Assembly: GCF_023073715.1 (NCBI RefSeq)
Contig: NZ_JADPKA010000093.1
Coordinates: 1-64,000 of the forward strand
DNA length: 64,000 nt
Reading direction: 5' to 3'
Source: Bradyrhizobium sp. 164
GTDB lineage: Bacteria > Pseudomonadota > Alphaproteobacteria > Rhizobiales > Xanthobacteraceae
A model generated the notes under the pieces. The model made no database searches. It saw nothing but the letters and a program-made list of their open reading frames with translations, and was not told where the DNA came from. Shown here piece after piece: positions 23,238 through 31,833 of the stretch (position 1 is its first letter; each line of letters starts with the position of its first letter). Position numbers and translations under genes: made by a program.

Positions 23238-24899
23238 ATGAGCACCGAAGAACTCCCTCCTCGCGAATCCATGGAATTCGACGTCGTCATCGTCGGCGCC
23301 GGCCCCTCGGGCCTGTCGGCTGCGATCCGGCTGAAGCAGCTCAACGCCGATCTCAACGTCGTCGTGGTGGAGAAGGGCTCCGAGGTCGGCGCGCACATTC
23401 TCTCCGGCGCCGTGATCGACCCGGCCGGGCTCGACAAGCTCGTTCCGGACTGGCGCGAGGATTCCGACTGCCCGCTGAAAACCCAGGTGAAGGACGACCG
23501 CTTCTACTGGATGACGGCCGGCGGCGCGATCAAGCTGCCGAACTTCATGATGCCGCCGCTGATGGACAATCATCATTGCTACATCGGCTCGCTCGGCAAT
23601 GTCTGCCGCTGGCTGGCGCGCAAGGCCGAGGCGCTCGGCGTCGAAATCTATCCGGGCTTTGCGGCGGCCGAAGTGCTCTATGACGAGGAGGCCAAGGTTA
23701 AGGGCATCGCCACCGGCGACATGGGCATCGGCCGGGACGGCAAGCCGAAGGACTCCTTCACCCGCGGCATGGAATTGCTCGGCAAGTACACGCTGTTCGC
23801 CGAAGGCGCGCGCGGCAGCCTGACCAAGCAGCTCATCAACAAATTCGCACTCGACGCCAAGGCCGAACCGCCCAAGTTCGGCATCGGGCTCAAGGAGGTC
23901 TGGCAGATCGATCCCGCCAAGCACCAGAAGGGCTTGATCCAGCATTCCTTCGGCTGGCCGCTCGATATGAAGACCGGCGGTGGCTCATTCCTCTATCATT
24001 ACGACGACAATCTCGTCGCCGTCGGCTTCGTCGTACATTTGAATTACGACGATCCCTATCTGTCCCCATTCGACGAATTCCAGCGCTTCAAGACCCATCC
24101 CTCGATCCGCGGCACTTTCGAAGGCGCCAAGCGGCTCGCTTACGGGGCGCGCGCCATCACCGAGGGCGGCTACCAGTCGGTGCCGAAGCTGAGCTTCCCC
24201 GGCGGCGCGCTGATCGGCTGCGCGGCCGGTTTCGTCAACGTGCCGCGCATCAAGGGTGTGCACAATGCGATGGGCACCGGCATGCTCGCCGCCGAGCACG
24301 TCGCTGCGGCGATCGCCGCCGAGCGCGCCAATGACGAGCTCGTGGAATACGAGAACGCCTGGCGTTCCTCGTCGGTCGGCAAGGATTTGTTCCTGGTCCG
24401 CAACGTCAAGCCGCTGTGGTCGAAGTTCGGCACCGTGCTCGGCGTCGCGCTGGGCGGCTTCGACATGTGGTGCAACACGCTGTTCGGGGCCTCGCTGTTC
24501 GGCACGCAATCGCATCTCAAGCATGACCGCGCCACGCTCGATCCGGCCAAGCAGCATGCACCGAAGAACTATCCGAAGCCGGATGGCAAGATCACCTTCG
24601 ACAAGCTGTCCTCGGTGTTCTTGTCCAACACCAATCACGAGGAGGACCAGCCGGTCCATCTCAAGGTCGCTGACATGAACCTCCAGAAGACCTCGGAGCA
24701 CGACGTGTTCGCCGGTCCCTCGAGCCGCTATTGCCCGGCCGGCGTCTATGAGTGGATTGAGGAGGGGTCTGGCCCGCGTTTCCAGATCAATGCCCAGAAT
24801 TGCGTCCACTGCAAAACCTGCGACGTGAAGGACCCCAACGGCAACATTACCTGGGTTCCCCCGGAAGGCGGTGGCGGCCCGAATTACGAGGCAATGTAA
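23238..24899 (+). CDS. Electron transfer flavoprotein-ubiquinone oxidoreductase
   Basis: A 553-residue inner-membrane-associated protein that passes electrons from reduced ETF (fatty acid and amino acid oxidation) to ubiquinone. DVVIVGAGPSGLSAAIRL near residues 14-31 binds FAD. The middle contains GHILSGAVID-like EVGAHILSGAVIDPAGLDKL and the membrane-surface quinone region. The C-terminus holds the 4Fe-4S ligands: Cys in SRYCPAGVYEW near residue 500 and the C-x2-C-x2-C of NCVHCKTCDVKDP near 523-529. Length matches the family. There is no etfAB next to it. It is divergent from the uracil-DNA glycosylase gene with a 135-bp shared promoter gap. Confidence 0.96.
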   Translation: MSTEELPPRESMEFDVVIVGAGPSGLSAAIRLKQLNADLNVVVVEKGSEVGAHILSGAVIDPAGLDKLVPDWREDSDCPLKTQVKDDRFYWMTAGGAIKLPNFMMPPLMDNHHCYIGSLGNVCRWLARKAEALGVEIYPGFAAAEVLYDEEAKVKGIATGDMGIGRDGKPKDSFTRGMELLGKYTLFAEGARGSLTKQLINKFALDAKAEPPKFGIGLKEVWQIDPAKHQKGLIQHSFGWPLDMKTGGGSFLYHYDDNLVAVGFVVHLNYDDPYLSPFDEFQRFKTHPSIRGTFEGAKRLAYGARAITEGGYQSVPKLSFPGGALIGCAAGFVNVPRIKGVHNAMGTGMLAAEHVAAAIAAERANDELVEYENAWRSSSVGKDLFLVRNVKPLWSKFGTVLGVALGGFDMWCNTLFGASLFGTQSHLKHDRATLDPAKQHAPKNYPKPDGKITFDKLSSVFLSNTNHEEDQPVHLKVADMNLQKTSEHDVFAGPSSRYCPAGVYEWIEEGSGPRFQINAQNCVHCKTCDVKDPNGNITWVPPEGGGGPNYEAM

Positions 24900-25223
24900 G
24901 CCGGGATCACGTATCCAGGCCCGATGTGGCCGGGGTTACGCCACCCCGGCAATGTGACGCACGTTCGCGTGAGACCGGGGGCCGCCGGAGCGGCTGGCGG
25001 CCACGATAAGGCCATAGTAGCGGCGTCTTGGGGCGCTGTTGGCGGATTCACTTGGCCGCGTTGGGACGTGCGCCGGGGATCGCCGGTCCGAATCCTTGCG
25101 GCGAGGCGCCAAAAGCGGCATTGTCTGGCCTGACGGTTCCGGGTCCCGATGCCACCGGCCGCGTTCGCATGCGATACGGCCTCTGCTGCAAACCCAGGCA
25201 CTACCAACTCAAGGCGAGCCCTG
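24900..25223. other. Intergenic region without recognised gene
   Basis: These 324 bp lie between the ETF dehydrogenase and the TPR protein gene. They are GC-rich, with a small dyad of GGCCGCCGGAG and CTGGCGGCC near 24975-25003. No ORF with a ribosome site, RNA gene or dispersed repeat was recognised. The promoter of the TPR gene probably lies in the second half. Confidence 0.45.
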
Positions 25224-27020
25224 ATGTTTTCAAATCGTTTCAACCGCTGGACTGCTGCCGCCATCGCCTTCATGGGCACCGCGATCATGGCGGTCCCCGG
25301 CGCGGTCCTGGCGCAGACGCCGGATCACCCGGAGAACACGGCGGCGCAGTTTCCGACCCGGAACGATCTGAAGTCGCTCACCGGCGCCGGCAGCTATCTC
25401 GCCGCCCGCCACGCCAGCGTCGAGCGCGACGCGACCTCGGCCGCGGCGTTCTACCGCTCGGCCCTGCGCACCGATCCGAAGAACAACGAACTGCTCGACC
25501 GTGCCTTCATCTCCTCGGTCGCCGACGGCGACATCGACGAGGCGGTCAAACTCGCCGAGCGCATCCTCACCATCGACAAGACCAACCGCGTCGCGCGGCT
25601 CGTCGTCGGCGTTCACGATCTCAAGCTGAAGAAGTACGCGGCGGCGCAAACCAACATCAACCAGTCGATCCGAGGTCCGATCACTGATCTCGTCGCCACG
25701 CTGTTGTCGGGCTGGGCCGCCTATGGTGCGGGCGATGCCAAGGGCGGTGTCGCCACCATCGACAAGCTGGCCGGTCCGGAATGGTATCCGCTGTTCAAGG
25801 ATCTGCACGCCGGCATGATCCTCGAGCTCTCCGGCAAGGAGAAGGACGCCGGCACCCGCTTCGAGCGCGCCTACAAGCTCGACGATTCCATGCTGCGCAT
25901 CACCGAGGCCTATGCGCGCTGGCTGTCGCGCAACAAGGATTCCGCCGCGGCGACTACCGTCTACCAGGCTTTCGACAAGAAGCTCGCCCGTCATCCGCTG
26001 ATCTTGGAAGGCCTGCGCGAGACCAAGGCGGGCAAGAAGATGCCGCCGCTCGTCGATTCCGCGCAAGCCGGCGCCGCCGAAGCGCTCTACGGCATCGGCG
26101 CCACGCTGACCCGCCGCGGCGGCGAGGATCTGGCGCTGGTCTATCTCCAGCTCTCGCTCTACCTCCAGCCCAGCCATCCGCTGGCGCTGCTCTCGCTCGC
26201 CGACCTCTATGAATCGGTGAAGCGGCCGCAGATGGCGATCAAGGTCTATGAGCGCGTGCCCTCGTCCTCGCCGCTCAAGCGCAACGCGCAGATCCAGCTC
26301 GCCATCGACCTTGATTCCGCCGACCGCACCGACGAGGCGATCAAGATCCTCAAGGGCGTCACGTCGGAGGATTCCAAGGACCTCGAAGCCATCATGGCGC
26401 TCGGCAATATCGAGCGTGGCCGCAAGCGGTTCGGCGACTGCGGCGCGACCTATTCGCAAGGGATCGAGGTGCTGCCGCCCGGCAACGACAAGGCCAACAG
26501 CGTCTGGTATTACTATCGCGGCATCTGCGAGGAGCGCTCCAAGCAGTGGGCCAAGGCCGAAGCCGACATGAAGAAGGCGCTAGAGCTCCAGCCCGACCAG
26601 CCGCACGTCCTCAACTATCTCGGCTATTCCTGGATTGACCAGGGCGTGAATCTCGACGAAGGCATGAAGATGATCAAGCGCGCCGTCGAGCAGCGTCCCG
26701 ACGACGGCTATATCGTGGACTCCCTCGGCTGGGCCTATTACCGCATCGGCAATTACGAGGAGGCGGTGAAGAACCTCGAACGCGCGATCGATCTCAAGCC
26801 CGAGGATCCCACCATCAACGATCACCTCGGCGACGCCTACTGGCGCGTCGGCCGCACGCTGGAAGCAAAATTCCAGTGGTCGCATGCGCGCGATCTCAAG
26901 CCCGAGCCGGAAGAACTGCCGAAGATCGAGGCCAAGATCGCCAACGGTCTGCCGGACGACAATTCGAACTCTTCGGCGGCGCAGGCCGAGAAGAAGAAGG
27001 ACGACGGCAAGGGCGGCTGA
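25224..27020 (+). CDS. Exported tetratricopeptide repeat protein
   Basis: A 598-residue protein with a signal peptide (positively charged start, then AAAIAFMGTAIMAVPGAVLA, cleavage likely after ALA/VLA-Q). The mature part is almost entirely alpha-helical repeats. The clearest TPR units are in the last third, such as ALELQPDQPHVLNYLGYSWIDQG, VEQRPDDGYIVDSLGWAYYRIGNYEEA and IDLKPEDPTINDHLGDAYWRVGRT, each with the W/L/G/Y-A-P pattern. The C-terminus is charged (EKKKDDGKGG). It is probably a periplasmic or outer-membrane-associated scaffold. No enzymatic motif is seen and partners are unknown. ispE follows on the same strand after 86 bp. Confidence 0.88.
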   Translation: MFSNRFNRWTAAAIAFMGTAIMAVPGAVLAQTPDHPENTAAQFPTRNDLKSLTGAGSYLAARHASVERDATSAAAFYRSALRTDPKNNELLDRAFISSVADGDIDEAVKLAERILTIDKTNRVARLVVGVHDLKLKKYAAAQTNINQSIRGPITDLVATLLSGWAAYGAGDAKGGVATIDKLAGPEWYPLFKDLHAGMILELSGKEKDAGTRFERAYKLDDSMLRITEAYARWLSRNKDSAAATTVYQAFDKKLARHPLILEGLRETKAGKKMPPLVDSAQAGAAEALYGIGATLTRRGGEDLALVYLQLSLYLQPSHPLALLSLADLYESVKRPQMAIKVYERVPSSSPLKRNAQIQLAIDLDSADRTDEAIKILKGVTSEDSKDLEAIMALGNIERGRKRFGDCGATYSQGIEVLPPGNDKANSVWYYYRGICEERSKQWAKAEADMKKALELQPDQPHVLNYLGYSWIDQGVNLDEGMKMIKRAVEQRPDDGYIVDSLGWAYYRIGNYEEAVKNLERAIDLKPEDPTINDHLGDAYWRVGRTLEAKFQWSHARDLKPEPEELPKIEAKIANGLPDDNSNSSAAQAEKKKDDGKGG

Positions 27021-27106
27021 GCTGAGCGCGTGATCCGGAAATCGTGTAGCGCTTTTTCGGCAAGATCATGTGAAGGAAAGACGTAGGTTCTGGGGGCGTG
27101 TCGCCG

Positions 27107-27991
27107 ATGTCGGCGTTGATTGAACTGGGGCGGGCGAAGGTCAATCTGAGCCTTCGCGTCGTCGGCCGTCGTGCCGACGGCTATCATGATCTCGAAAGCG
27201 TGGTTGCGTTTGCCGACTGCGCCGACCGGCTGACGCTGGAGCCCGGCGGCGAGTTGAAGCTCACAACCACCGGACCGCTGGCCACAGCCTGCGGCGATAA
27301 CGCCGACAATCTCGTGCTCAAGGCCGCCAAGCTTCTGGCTGAGGCCGTACCGGGCCTGAAGCTGGGCGCCTTCGTGCTCGACAAGGTGCTCCCCGTCGCG
27401 GCCGGCATCGGCGGTGGCTCGGCGGATGCCGCGGCGGCGCTTCGGCTCTTGGCCCGTCTCAACGATTTGTCGCTCGATGATCCCCGTCTCCAGAACGTCG
27501 CGCTCGCAACTGGCGCCGACGTGCCGGTGTGCCTGCTCTCGCGGGCCTGCGACATGACCGGAGTCGGCGAGCAACTGCTGCCGCTCGCGCTGCCGAACAT
27601 GCCCTGCGTCATGGTCAATCCGCGGGTGCCGGTCGCGACCAAGGACGTGTTCCAGGCGCTGGGCCTGCGCAATGGCGAGCTCCTGGTCGGCGTCACCGAC
27701 GTCATCCGCGCTCCGGCCTGGCCGGAGGAGGGGGCCTCGATCGCTGACTGGGTCGACGTTCTCGAAACTGTCCCCAACGACCTCGAAGCGCCCGCAATGC
27801 GCATCGAGCCGGTGATCGGCAAGGTCCTGCAAGCCTTGCGTGCCTCTGCCGGCGTCAAGCTCGCCCGCATGTCCGGCTCCGGCGCGACGTGCTTTGCGAT
27901 CTACGGCGCGCCCACCGACGCCCATGCCGCCGCCGAAAGGATCCGGCGCGATCATCCCGGCTGGTGGGTGCATGCGGGGACGTTGAGCTAG
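27107..27991 (+). CDS. ispE: 4-diphosphocytidyl-2-C-methyl-D-erythritol kinase
   Basis: A 294-residue GHMP kinase that phosphorylates CDP-methylerythritol in the non-mevalonate pathway to isoprenoid precursors. GRAKVNLSLRVVGRRADGYHDLESV opens the protein with the substrate-binding KVNLSL and DGYH motifs. PVAAGIGGGSADAAAALRLL near residue 97 is the GHMP ATP-binding glycine loop. MSGSGATCFAIYG near the end is motif 3. ATG 27107 is preferred; a GTG 9 bases upstream is in frame. A polyprenyl diphosphate synthase gene lies 4 kb away, but this gene appears to be transcribed alone or with the TPR gene. Confidence 0.94.
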   Translation: MSALIELGRAKVNLSLRVVGRRADGYHDLESVVAFADCADRLTLEPGGELKLTTTGPLATACGDNADNLVLKAAKLLAEAVPGLKLGAFVLDKVLPVAAGIGGGSADAAAALRLLARLNDLSLDDPRLQNVALATGADVPVCLLSRACDMTGVGEQLLPLALPNMPCVMVNPRVPVATKDVFQALGLRNGELLVGVTDVIRAPAWPEEGASIADWVDVLETVPNDLEAPAMRIEPVIGKVLQALRASAGVKLARMSGSGATCFAIYGAPTDAHAAAERIRRDHPGWWVHAGTLS

Positions 27992-28006
27992 TATTTCCGC
28001 GGAGAC

Positions 28007-28091
28007 GCTGCGCAGCCCGGATGAGCGATGCGATCCGGGATTCTTTCTTGCCGCGCCCTGCATGTCGTTGCGCTCATGAAGGCTACGTTGT
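28007..28091. repeat. Short dispersed repeat, family F
   Basis: AGCCCGGATGAGCGATGCGATCCGGG faces a degenerate right arm TTGCGCTCATGAAGGCTAC. The pattern is of the kind found scattered in Bradyrhizobium genomes, but this is the only copy that I see here. It sits between convergent ispE and the hydrolase gene. Confidence 0.45.
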
Positions 28092-28094
28092 GAG

Positions 28095-28973
28095 CTAATC
28101 CGCACTTTGCTTGTCGAGCCCGAGAAACCGCCGGATCTTAGCCAGCACCTCTTGCGGCTTGTCATGCTGCAGCCAGTGTCCCGCCCCGGCGATGGTCTCG
28201 ACGCGCGCGTTCTGGAAATACCTCTCCAGGCCCGCTGCCTTTGCGCCGACCAGAAAACTTTCGCCGGCATTGAGCAGCAGCGTCGGGCAGGCGATGCGCG
28301 CCCAGAGTTCGACGTGGTCGTCTGGCCAGAGCCGGTGCGGCGCACTGGCGCGCTGGTAGGGATCGAACTTCCAGCTATAGGTGCCGTCCTCGTTCTGCCG
28401 CGCGCCATGGGTGGCGAGATGCAGCGCGAGGTCGCGGGACAGCCGCTTGTTGTGAAGCATCATCTGCGCGGCTGCGGCCTCGAGCGTCGAATAGCGGCGC
28501 GGCGTGCGGTCGTGCAGCTTGTCGAGCTGCGCCACCCATTTGCCGATGCGCTCATGCACCGGCGGCTTCGGCGTGTCCGGCAACATGGTCACGCCGTCAA
28601 GGACGACGAGCTTGGAGACCAGCTCGGGGAATGAGCCCGAAAAGATCAGACTGACCATGCCGCCCATCGAATGGCCGATGAGCGTCACCTGCGGCGCAGC
28701 AATGATGCGGACAAGCTGGGCAAGATCGTAGACATATTCCGTCAGCGCGTAGCTGCCGCCTCGGGTCCAATCGGAATCGCCGTGTCCGCGCAGGTCGGGT
28801 GCGAGCACGTGGAAATGCGGCTGCAGCGATCGAGCGATGACGTCCCAGCTCCGGCAATGATCGCGGCCGCCGTGAACCAGGACGGCGGTGGGCGCGTTTT
28901 CGTTGCCCCAATCGGCAAAATGTAGCCGGAGGCCGTGCGATTCATAGAACCGGCTTTGCGGGGCGCTAGCCAT
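28095..28973 (-). CDS. Alpha/beta hydrolase
   Basis: A 292-residue alpha/beta hydrolase. VHGGRDHCRSWD supplies the oxyanion HG region, PDLRGHGDSDW follows, and the nucleophile elbow LIGHSMGGMVS near residue 100 carries the catalytic Ser. The late GAGHWLQHDKP gives the catalytic His, and the acid is probably in the CPTLLLNAGESFLV strand region. The fold includes epoxide hydrolases, esterases and haloalkane dehalogenases, and the substrate is not predictable. The start overlaps the end of the upstream LysE exporter gene by 8 bp, so the two are co-transcribed and translationally coupled. Confidence 0.85.
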   Translation of the reverse strand: MASAPQSRFYESHGLRLHFADWGNENAPTAVLVHGGRDHCRSWDVIARSLQPHFHVLAPDLRGHGDSDWTRGGSYALTEYVYDLAQLVRIIAAPQVTLIGHSMGGMVSLIFSGSFPELVSKLVVLDGVTMLPDTPKPPVHERIGKWVAQLDKLHDRTPRRYSTLEAAAAQMMLHNKRLSRDLALHLATHGARQNEDGTYSWKFDPYQRASAPHRLWPDDHVELWARIACPTLLLNAGESFLVGAKAAGLERYFQNARVETIAGAGHWLQHDKPQEVLAKIRRFLGLDKQSAD

Positions 28974-29598
28974 TTGCCGGCCGCCGGGCCAGCGCGAGCG
29001 ACAGGCCGAGGCCGGCGATGAAGACGCCCGAGCCCTGCGTGAGGCGCCGCATCAGATGCGGCCGTCCGATCAGCTGCTTGCGCGTCGCTGCTGCCATCAG
29101 CACCACCACCGCATCGGCGAGCGTGTTCAGCGTCACCGAGATTGCGCCGAGGAGGACGAATTGCAGCGCGGGGTTCGATCCCGCGGGATCGAGGAACTGC
29201 GGAATGAAGGTGAGGAAGAACGCGGCGGTCTTCGGGTTCAGCGCCTCCACCAGCACGCCGTCGCGAAAGGCGCGATTGTCGCCGATGGGCTCGCTCTCGA
29301 GAGACGGTGCCCGGCCGGCGCTGCGAAAAGTCTTGATACCGAGCCAGACCAGATAGAGCGCGCCGATAAATTTCACTGCGGCGAACAGTTCGGCGCTGGC
29401 CAGGATGATCGCGGAGATGCCGAGGCTGCCCGCCACCACATGAACCAGTCCGCCCAGCGCCGTGCCCGCAGTCGATGCGAAACCGCTGACGCGTCCCTCC
29501 GATAATGTCCGTGCCGCGACATAGAAGATGCCGGGGCCGGGAACGGCGGCAATGAGACAAGCTGCCACCAGGAACAGCCAGAAATTCGTCGTGATCAT
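28966..29598 (-). CDS. LysE/RhtB family exporter
   Basis: A 210-residue inner-membrane protein with six hydrophobic segments, starting FWLFLVAACLIAAVPGPGIFYVAARTLSEGR. The P-G-P motif and the following basic loop are the family signature of LysE/RhtB amino acid exporters. FIGALYLVWLGIKTFR and LNPKTAAFFLTFIPQFLDP are further conserved segments. It probably exports an amino acid or a homoserine-like metabolite by proton exchange. The coding region overlaps the alpha/beta hydrolase gene downstream, which hints at release of a compound that the hydrolase makes or removes; that link is speculation. Confidence 0.88.
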   Translation of the reverse strand: MITTNFWLFLVAACLIAAVPGPGIFYVAARTLSEGRVSGFASTAGTALGGLVHVVAGSLGISAIILASAELFAAVKFIGALYLVWLGIKTFRSAGRAPSLESEPIGDNRAFRDGVLVEALNPKTAAFFLTFIPQFLDPAGSNPALQFVLLGAISVTLNTLADAVVVLMAAATRKQLIGRPHLMRRLTQGSGVFIAGLGLSLALARRPANG

Positions 29599-29642
29599 TG
29601 TGTTTTGGTAGCGAAGCCTGACGCGATTGCAAGGCCCCTCGT

Positions 29643-30905
29643 TTAGCCCATCCGGCGGAAGATCACGCTGGCATTGACCCCGCCAAATCCGAAGCCGTTC
29701 GAGATGGCGCTCTGGATCGGCATCGGCCGCGCTGCGCCGGCGACGATGTCGATGCCGTCAGCGCCAGGATCCGGGTTTTCGAGATTAAGCGTCGGCGGCG
29801 CGATCTGGTCGCGTAAAGCCAGCACGGTGAAGATCGCCTCCAACCCGCCGGCGGCGCCGAGCAGATGGCCGGTGGCCGATTTGGTCGCGCTCACGGCAAT
29901 GCCGCGGTCACGGCCGAACAGCGCGGCGATGGCGCCAAGCTCGCTCTCGTCGCCGGCGGGCGTCGATGTCGCATGGGCGTTGAGGTGCTGCACATCCGAG
30001 GGCGCAAGGTTCGCCTGCCGAAGCGCGATCTCCATGGCGCGGCGGGCGCCATCACCGTCGGGCGGCCCTGAGGTCATGTGATAGGCATCCGCCGTCGTGC
30101 CATAGCCGACGATCTCCGCGATCGGCGCCGCGCCGCGCGCCAGCGCATGCTCCAGTTCCTCGATCACTAGGATGCCGGCGCCTTCGCCCATCACAAAACC
30201 GTCGCGGTCGCGATCGAACGGGCGCGAGGCGCGTGCAGGCTCATCGTTGAAGCCGCTCGACAGCGCACGTGCCGCAGCAAAGCCACCGAGGCTGACGATA
30301 TCGATACAGGCCTCCGCACCGCCGCAGATTGCGACGTCGATCTCGTCGGCGCGAATCATGCGCGCGGCATCGCCGATCGCCTGGACCCCGGCCGCGCAGG
30401 CGGTGACGGGCGTGCCCAGCGGTCCCTTGTAGCCGTATCTGATCGAGACGTGGCCAGCGGCGAGATTGGCGAGGAACGAGGGGATCGTGAAGGGCGAGAG
30501 CCGGCGCGCGCCGCGCTGCTCCGTGATGCGCACCGCCTCTGCGATCGCCGGAAAGCCGCCGACGCCGGAAGCGATGATCGTCGCAGTCCGCGCCAGCGCC
30601 GCGGCGTCCTGCGGCATCCATTTGGCTTGCGACACTGCTTCTGCGGTGGCGAGCAGCGCGAACAGGATGAAGCGGTCCATCTTGCGCTGGTCTTTTGGCG
30701 CAGCCGCCTGTGCGGGATCGAAGCCGGCTTCGGCGTCATCGCCCTTGTCGGGCACGAGTCCGGCGATGTGCGCCGGCAGTACCTGCGCCCATTCGGGCAG
30801 AGGGCGCAGCCCGCTTTGACTGGCCAGCAGCCGGCGCCAAGACCGCTCGACACCGCAGCCAAGCGGCGACACCGCGCCCATTCCCGTCACGACGATACGA
30901 CGCAT
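29643..30905 (-). CDS. Beta-ketoacyl-ACP synthase II-type enzyme
   Basis: A 420-residue condensing enzyme of the FabF type. The full triad is present: Cys in GTPVTACAAGVQAIGDA, His in LNAHATSTPAGDESE, and Lys/His in SATKSATGHLLGAAGG. NGFGFGGVNASVIFRR closes the fold. It elongates acyl-ACP by decarboxylative condensation with malonyl-ACP. It is not next to acpP or fab genes. Instead the HxlR regulator gene ends 1 base before it on the same strand, so this is a regulated accessory synthase rather than the housekeeping FabF. Involvement in an unusual fatty acid or secondary product is inference. Confidence 0.88.
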   Translation of the reverse strand: MRRIVVTGMGAVSPLGCGVERSWRRLLASQSGLRPLPEWAQVLPAHIAGLVPDKGDDAEAGFDPAQAAAPKDQRKMDRFILFALLATAEAVSQAKWMPQDAAALARTATIIASGVGGFPAIAEAVRITEQRGARRLSPFTIPSFLANLAAGHVSIRYGYKGPLGTPVTACAAGVQAIGDAARMIRADEIDVAICGGAEACIDIVSLGGFAAARALSSGFNDEPARASRPFDRDRDGFVMGEGAGILVIEELEHALARGAAPIAEIVGYGTTADAYHMTSGPPDGDGARRAMEIALRQANLAPSDVQHLNAHATSTPAGDESELGAIAALFGRDRGIAVSATKSATGHLLGAAGGLEAIFTVLALRDQIAPPTLNLENPDPGADGIDIVAGAARPMPIQSAISNGFGFGGVNASVIFRRMG

Positions 30906-30906
30906 G

Positions 30907-31422
30907 TCAGTCTCCAGACGGCGCGACGGCCGGGTTCATGGCCTTGAGTGAAGCGAGTCGTTTGCGCATCCCGCGGCTGGCGCGTGGACCTGCGATGACG
31001 ACTGCATTGGTGAGCGTGATCGGACGCAGGTCGGCGGCATCGACGACGACAGGATCGAACGGGCGGATCTCGTCGCGGCTCGCCAGCCGGATGGCTTCGC
31101 CCTCTGGAGCGAGATGCTTGTTGCCCCAGGCGAGCAGCGCCACGATCACGGGAAAGAAATCCCGCGCCTTGTCCGTCAGCGCATATTCGTAGCGCGGCGG
31201 CCGCTCATGATAGCGGCGGCGAACAAACATGCCGTTCTCGGTGAGATGGGCGAGCCGCCGCGACAGGATGTTCGGCGCGATCCCGAGGCTTTGCGAAAAC
31301 TCGTCGAATTTCGTCGCGCCCTGAAAGGCATCGCGCAGGATCAAAATGCTCCACCATTCGCCAACCGTCTGCACGGCGCGGCCGACAGGGCATTCCAGGA
31401 TGGAGGAAGATTTGGGCTGCAT
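30907..31422 (-). CDS. HxlR-family transcriptional regulator
   Basis: A 171-residue winged-helix regulator. CPVGRAVQTVGEWWSILILRDAFQG near residues 11-35 is the family hallmark, with the single conserved N-terminal Cys that in YodB/QorR-like members senses quinones or other electrophiles. FDEFSQSLGIAPNILSRRLAHLTENGMFVRRRYHERPPRYEYALTDKARD forms the HTH and wing. The C-terminal ~60 residues are longer than the minimal family domain. It lies directly upstream of the ketoacyl synthase gene, forming one unit. A dyad 17 bases upstream of its start is the likely autoregulatory site. No good Shine-Dalgarno precedes ATG 31422. Confidence 0.88.
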   Translation of the reverse strand: MQPKSSSILECPVGRAVQTVGEWWSILILRDAFQGATKFDEFSQSLGIAPNILSRRLAHLTENGMFVRRRYHERPPRYEYALTDKARDFFPVIVALLAWGNKHLAPEGEAIRLASRDEIRPFDPVVVDAADLRPITLTNAVVIAGPRASRGMRKRLASLKAMNPAVAPSGD

Positions 31423-31438
31423 GGCAGGAAGGTAAGTG

Positions 31439-31463
31439 AGTGACTTGCAAAAAGCAAGTGACT
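31439..31463. promoter_or_regulatory. Dyad operator candidate upstream of the HxlR gene
   Basis: AGTGACTTGC and GCAAGTGACT are separated by AAAAA; the 10-bp arms match at all but one position. The spacing and location, 17-41 bp upstream of the HxlR start codon, suit an HxlR dimer. No terminator-like U-run follows. Confidence 0.6.
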
Positions 31464-31572
31464 GGAGCGGGCAGCAGCAGGCGCGAGCAGTGTAAGTGAT
31501 ATGATGGTTCGGTGGGGGAGACAGCGCGTCTGGTAGGAATGTGCGGTGGGCACTTGCCGGACCGCGCTCGTG

Positions 31573-31701
31573 CTTCGGACGCAGCGCAGCGCCTCTTGGC
31601 GGTGCGCTGCGGAGCCGGGACCCATCTAGCTGCGCGTGCCGCGTGAGTCCCGGCTCTGCGCGGCCCCGCGAAGAGCGTTGCAGCGCGTCCGGGACACGGG
31701 A
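31573..31701. repeat. Dispersed intergenic repeat, family E
   Basis: CGGACGCAGCGCAGCGCC at the left and GCAGCGCGTCCGGGACACGGG at the right flank an inner GGAGCCGGGACCCAT/GAGTCCCGGCTCTG pair. A second copy is at 38628-38749. Together with the family B repeat it occupies most of the 411-bp gap 31423-31833, in which no gene is seen. Confidence 0.75.
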
Positions 31702-31726
31702 GGGAGTGCGATGCTGCCTAACGCTC

Positions 31727-31806
31727 CGTCATTGGGAGCGGAGCGAAGCAATCCAGATCGCCACCGCGGAAGGATTTCGGATTGCTTCGCTGAGTTCGCA
31801 ATGACG
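31727..31806. repeat. Dispersed palindromic repeat, family B
   Basis: CGTCATTGGGAGCGGAGCGAAG and CTTCGCTGAGTTCGCAATGACG surround CAATCCAG/CGGATTG. It is a close relative of 14047-14126 and 42730-42809. Confidence 0.8.
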
Positions 31807-31833
31807 AGTGGAAAGCGCGTCAGGCTGTCACGC

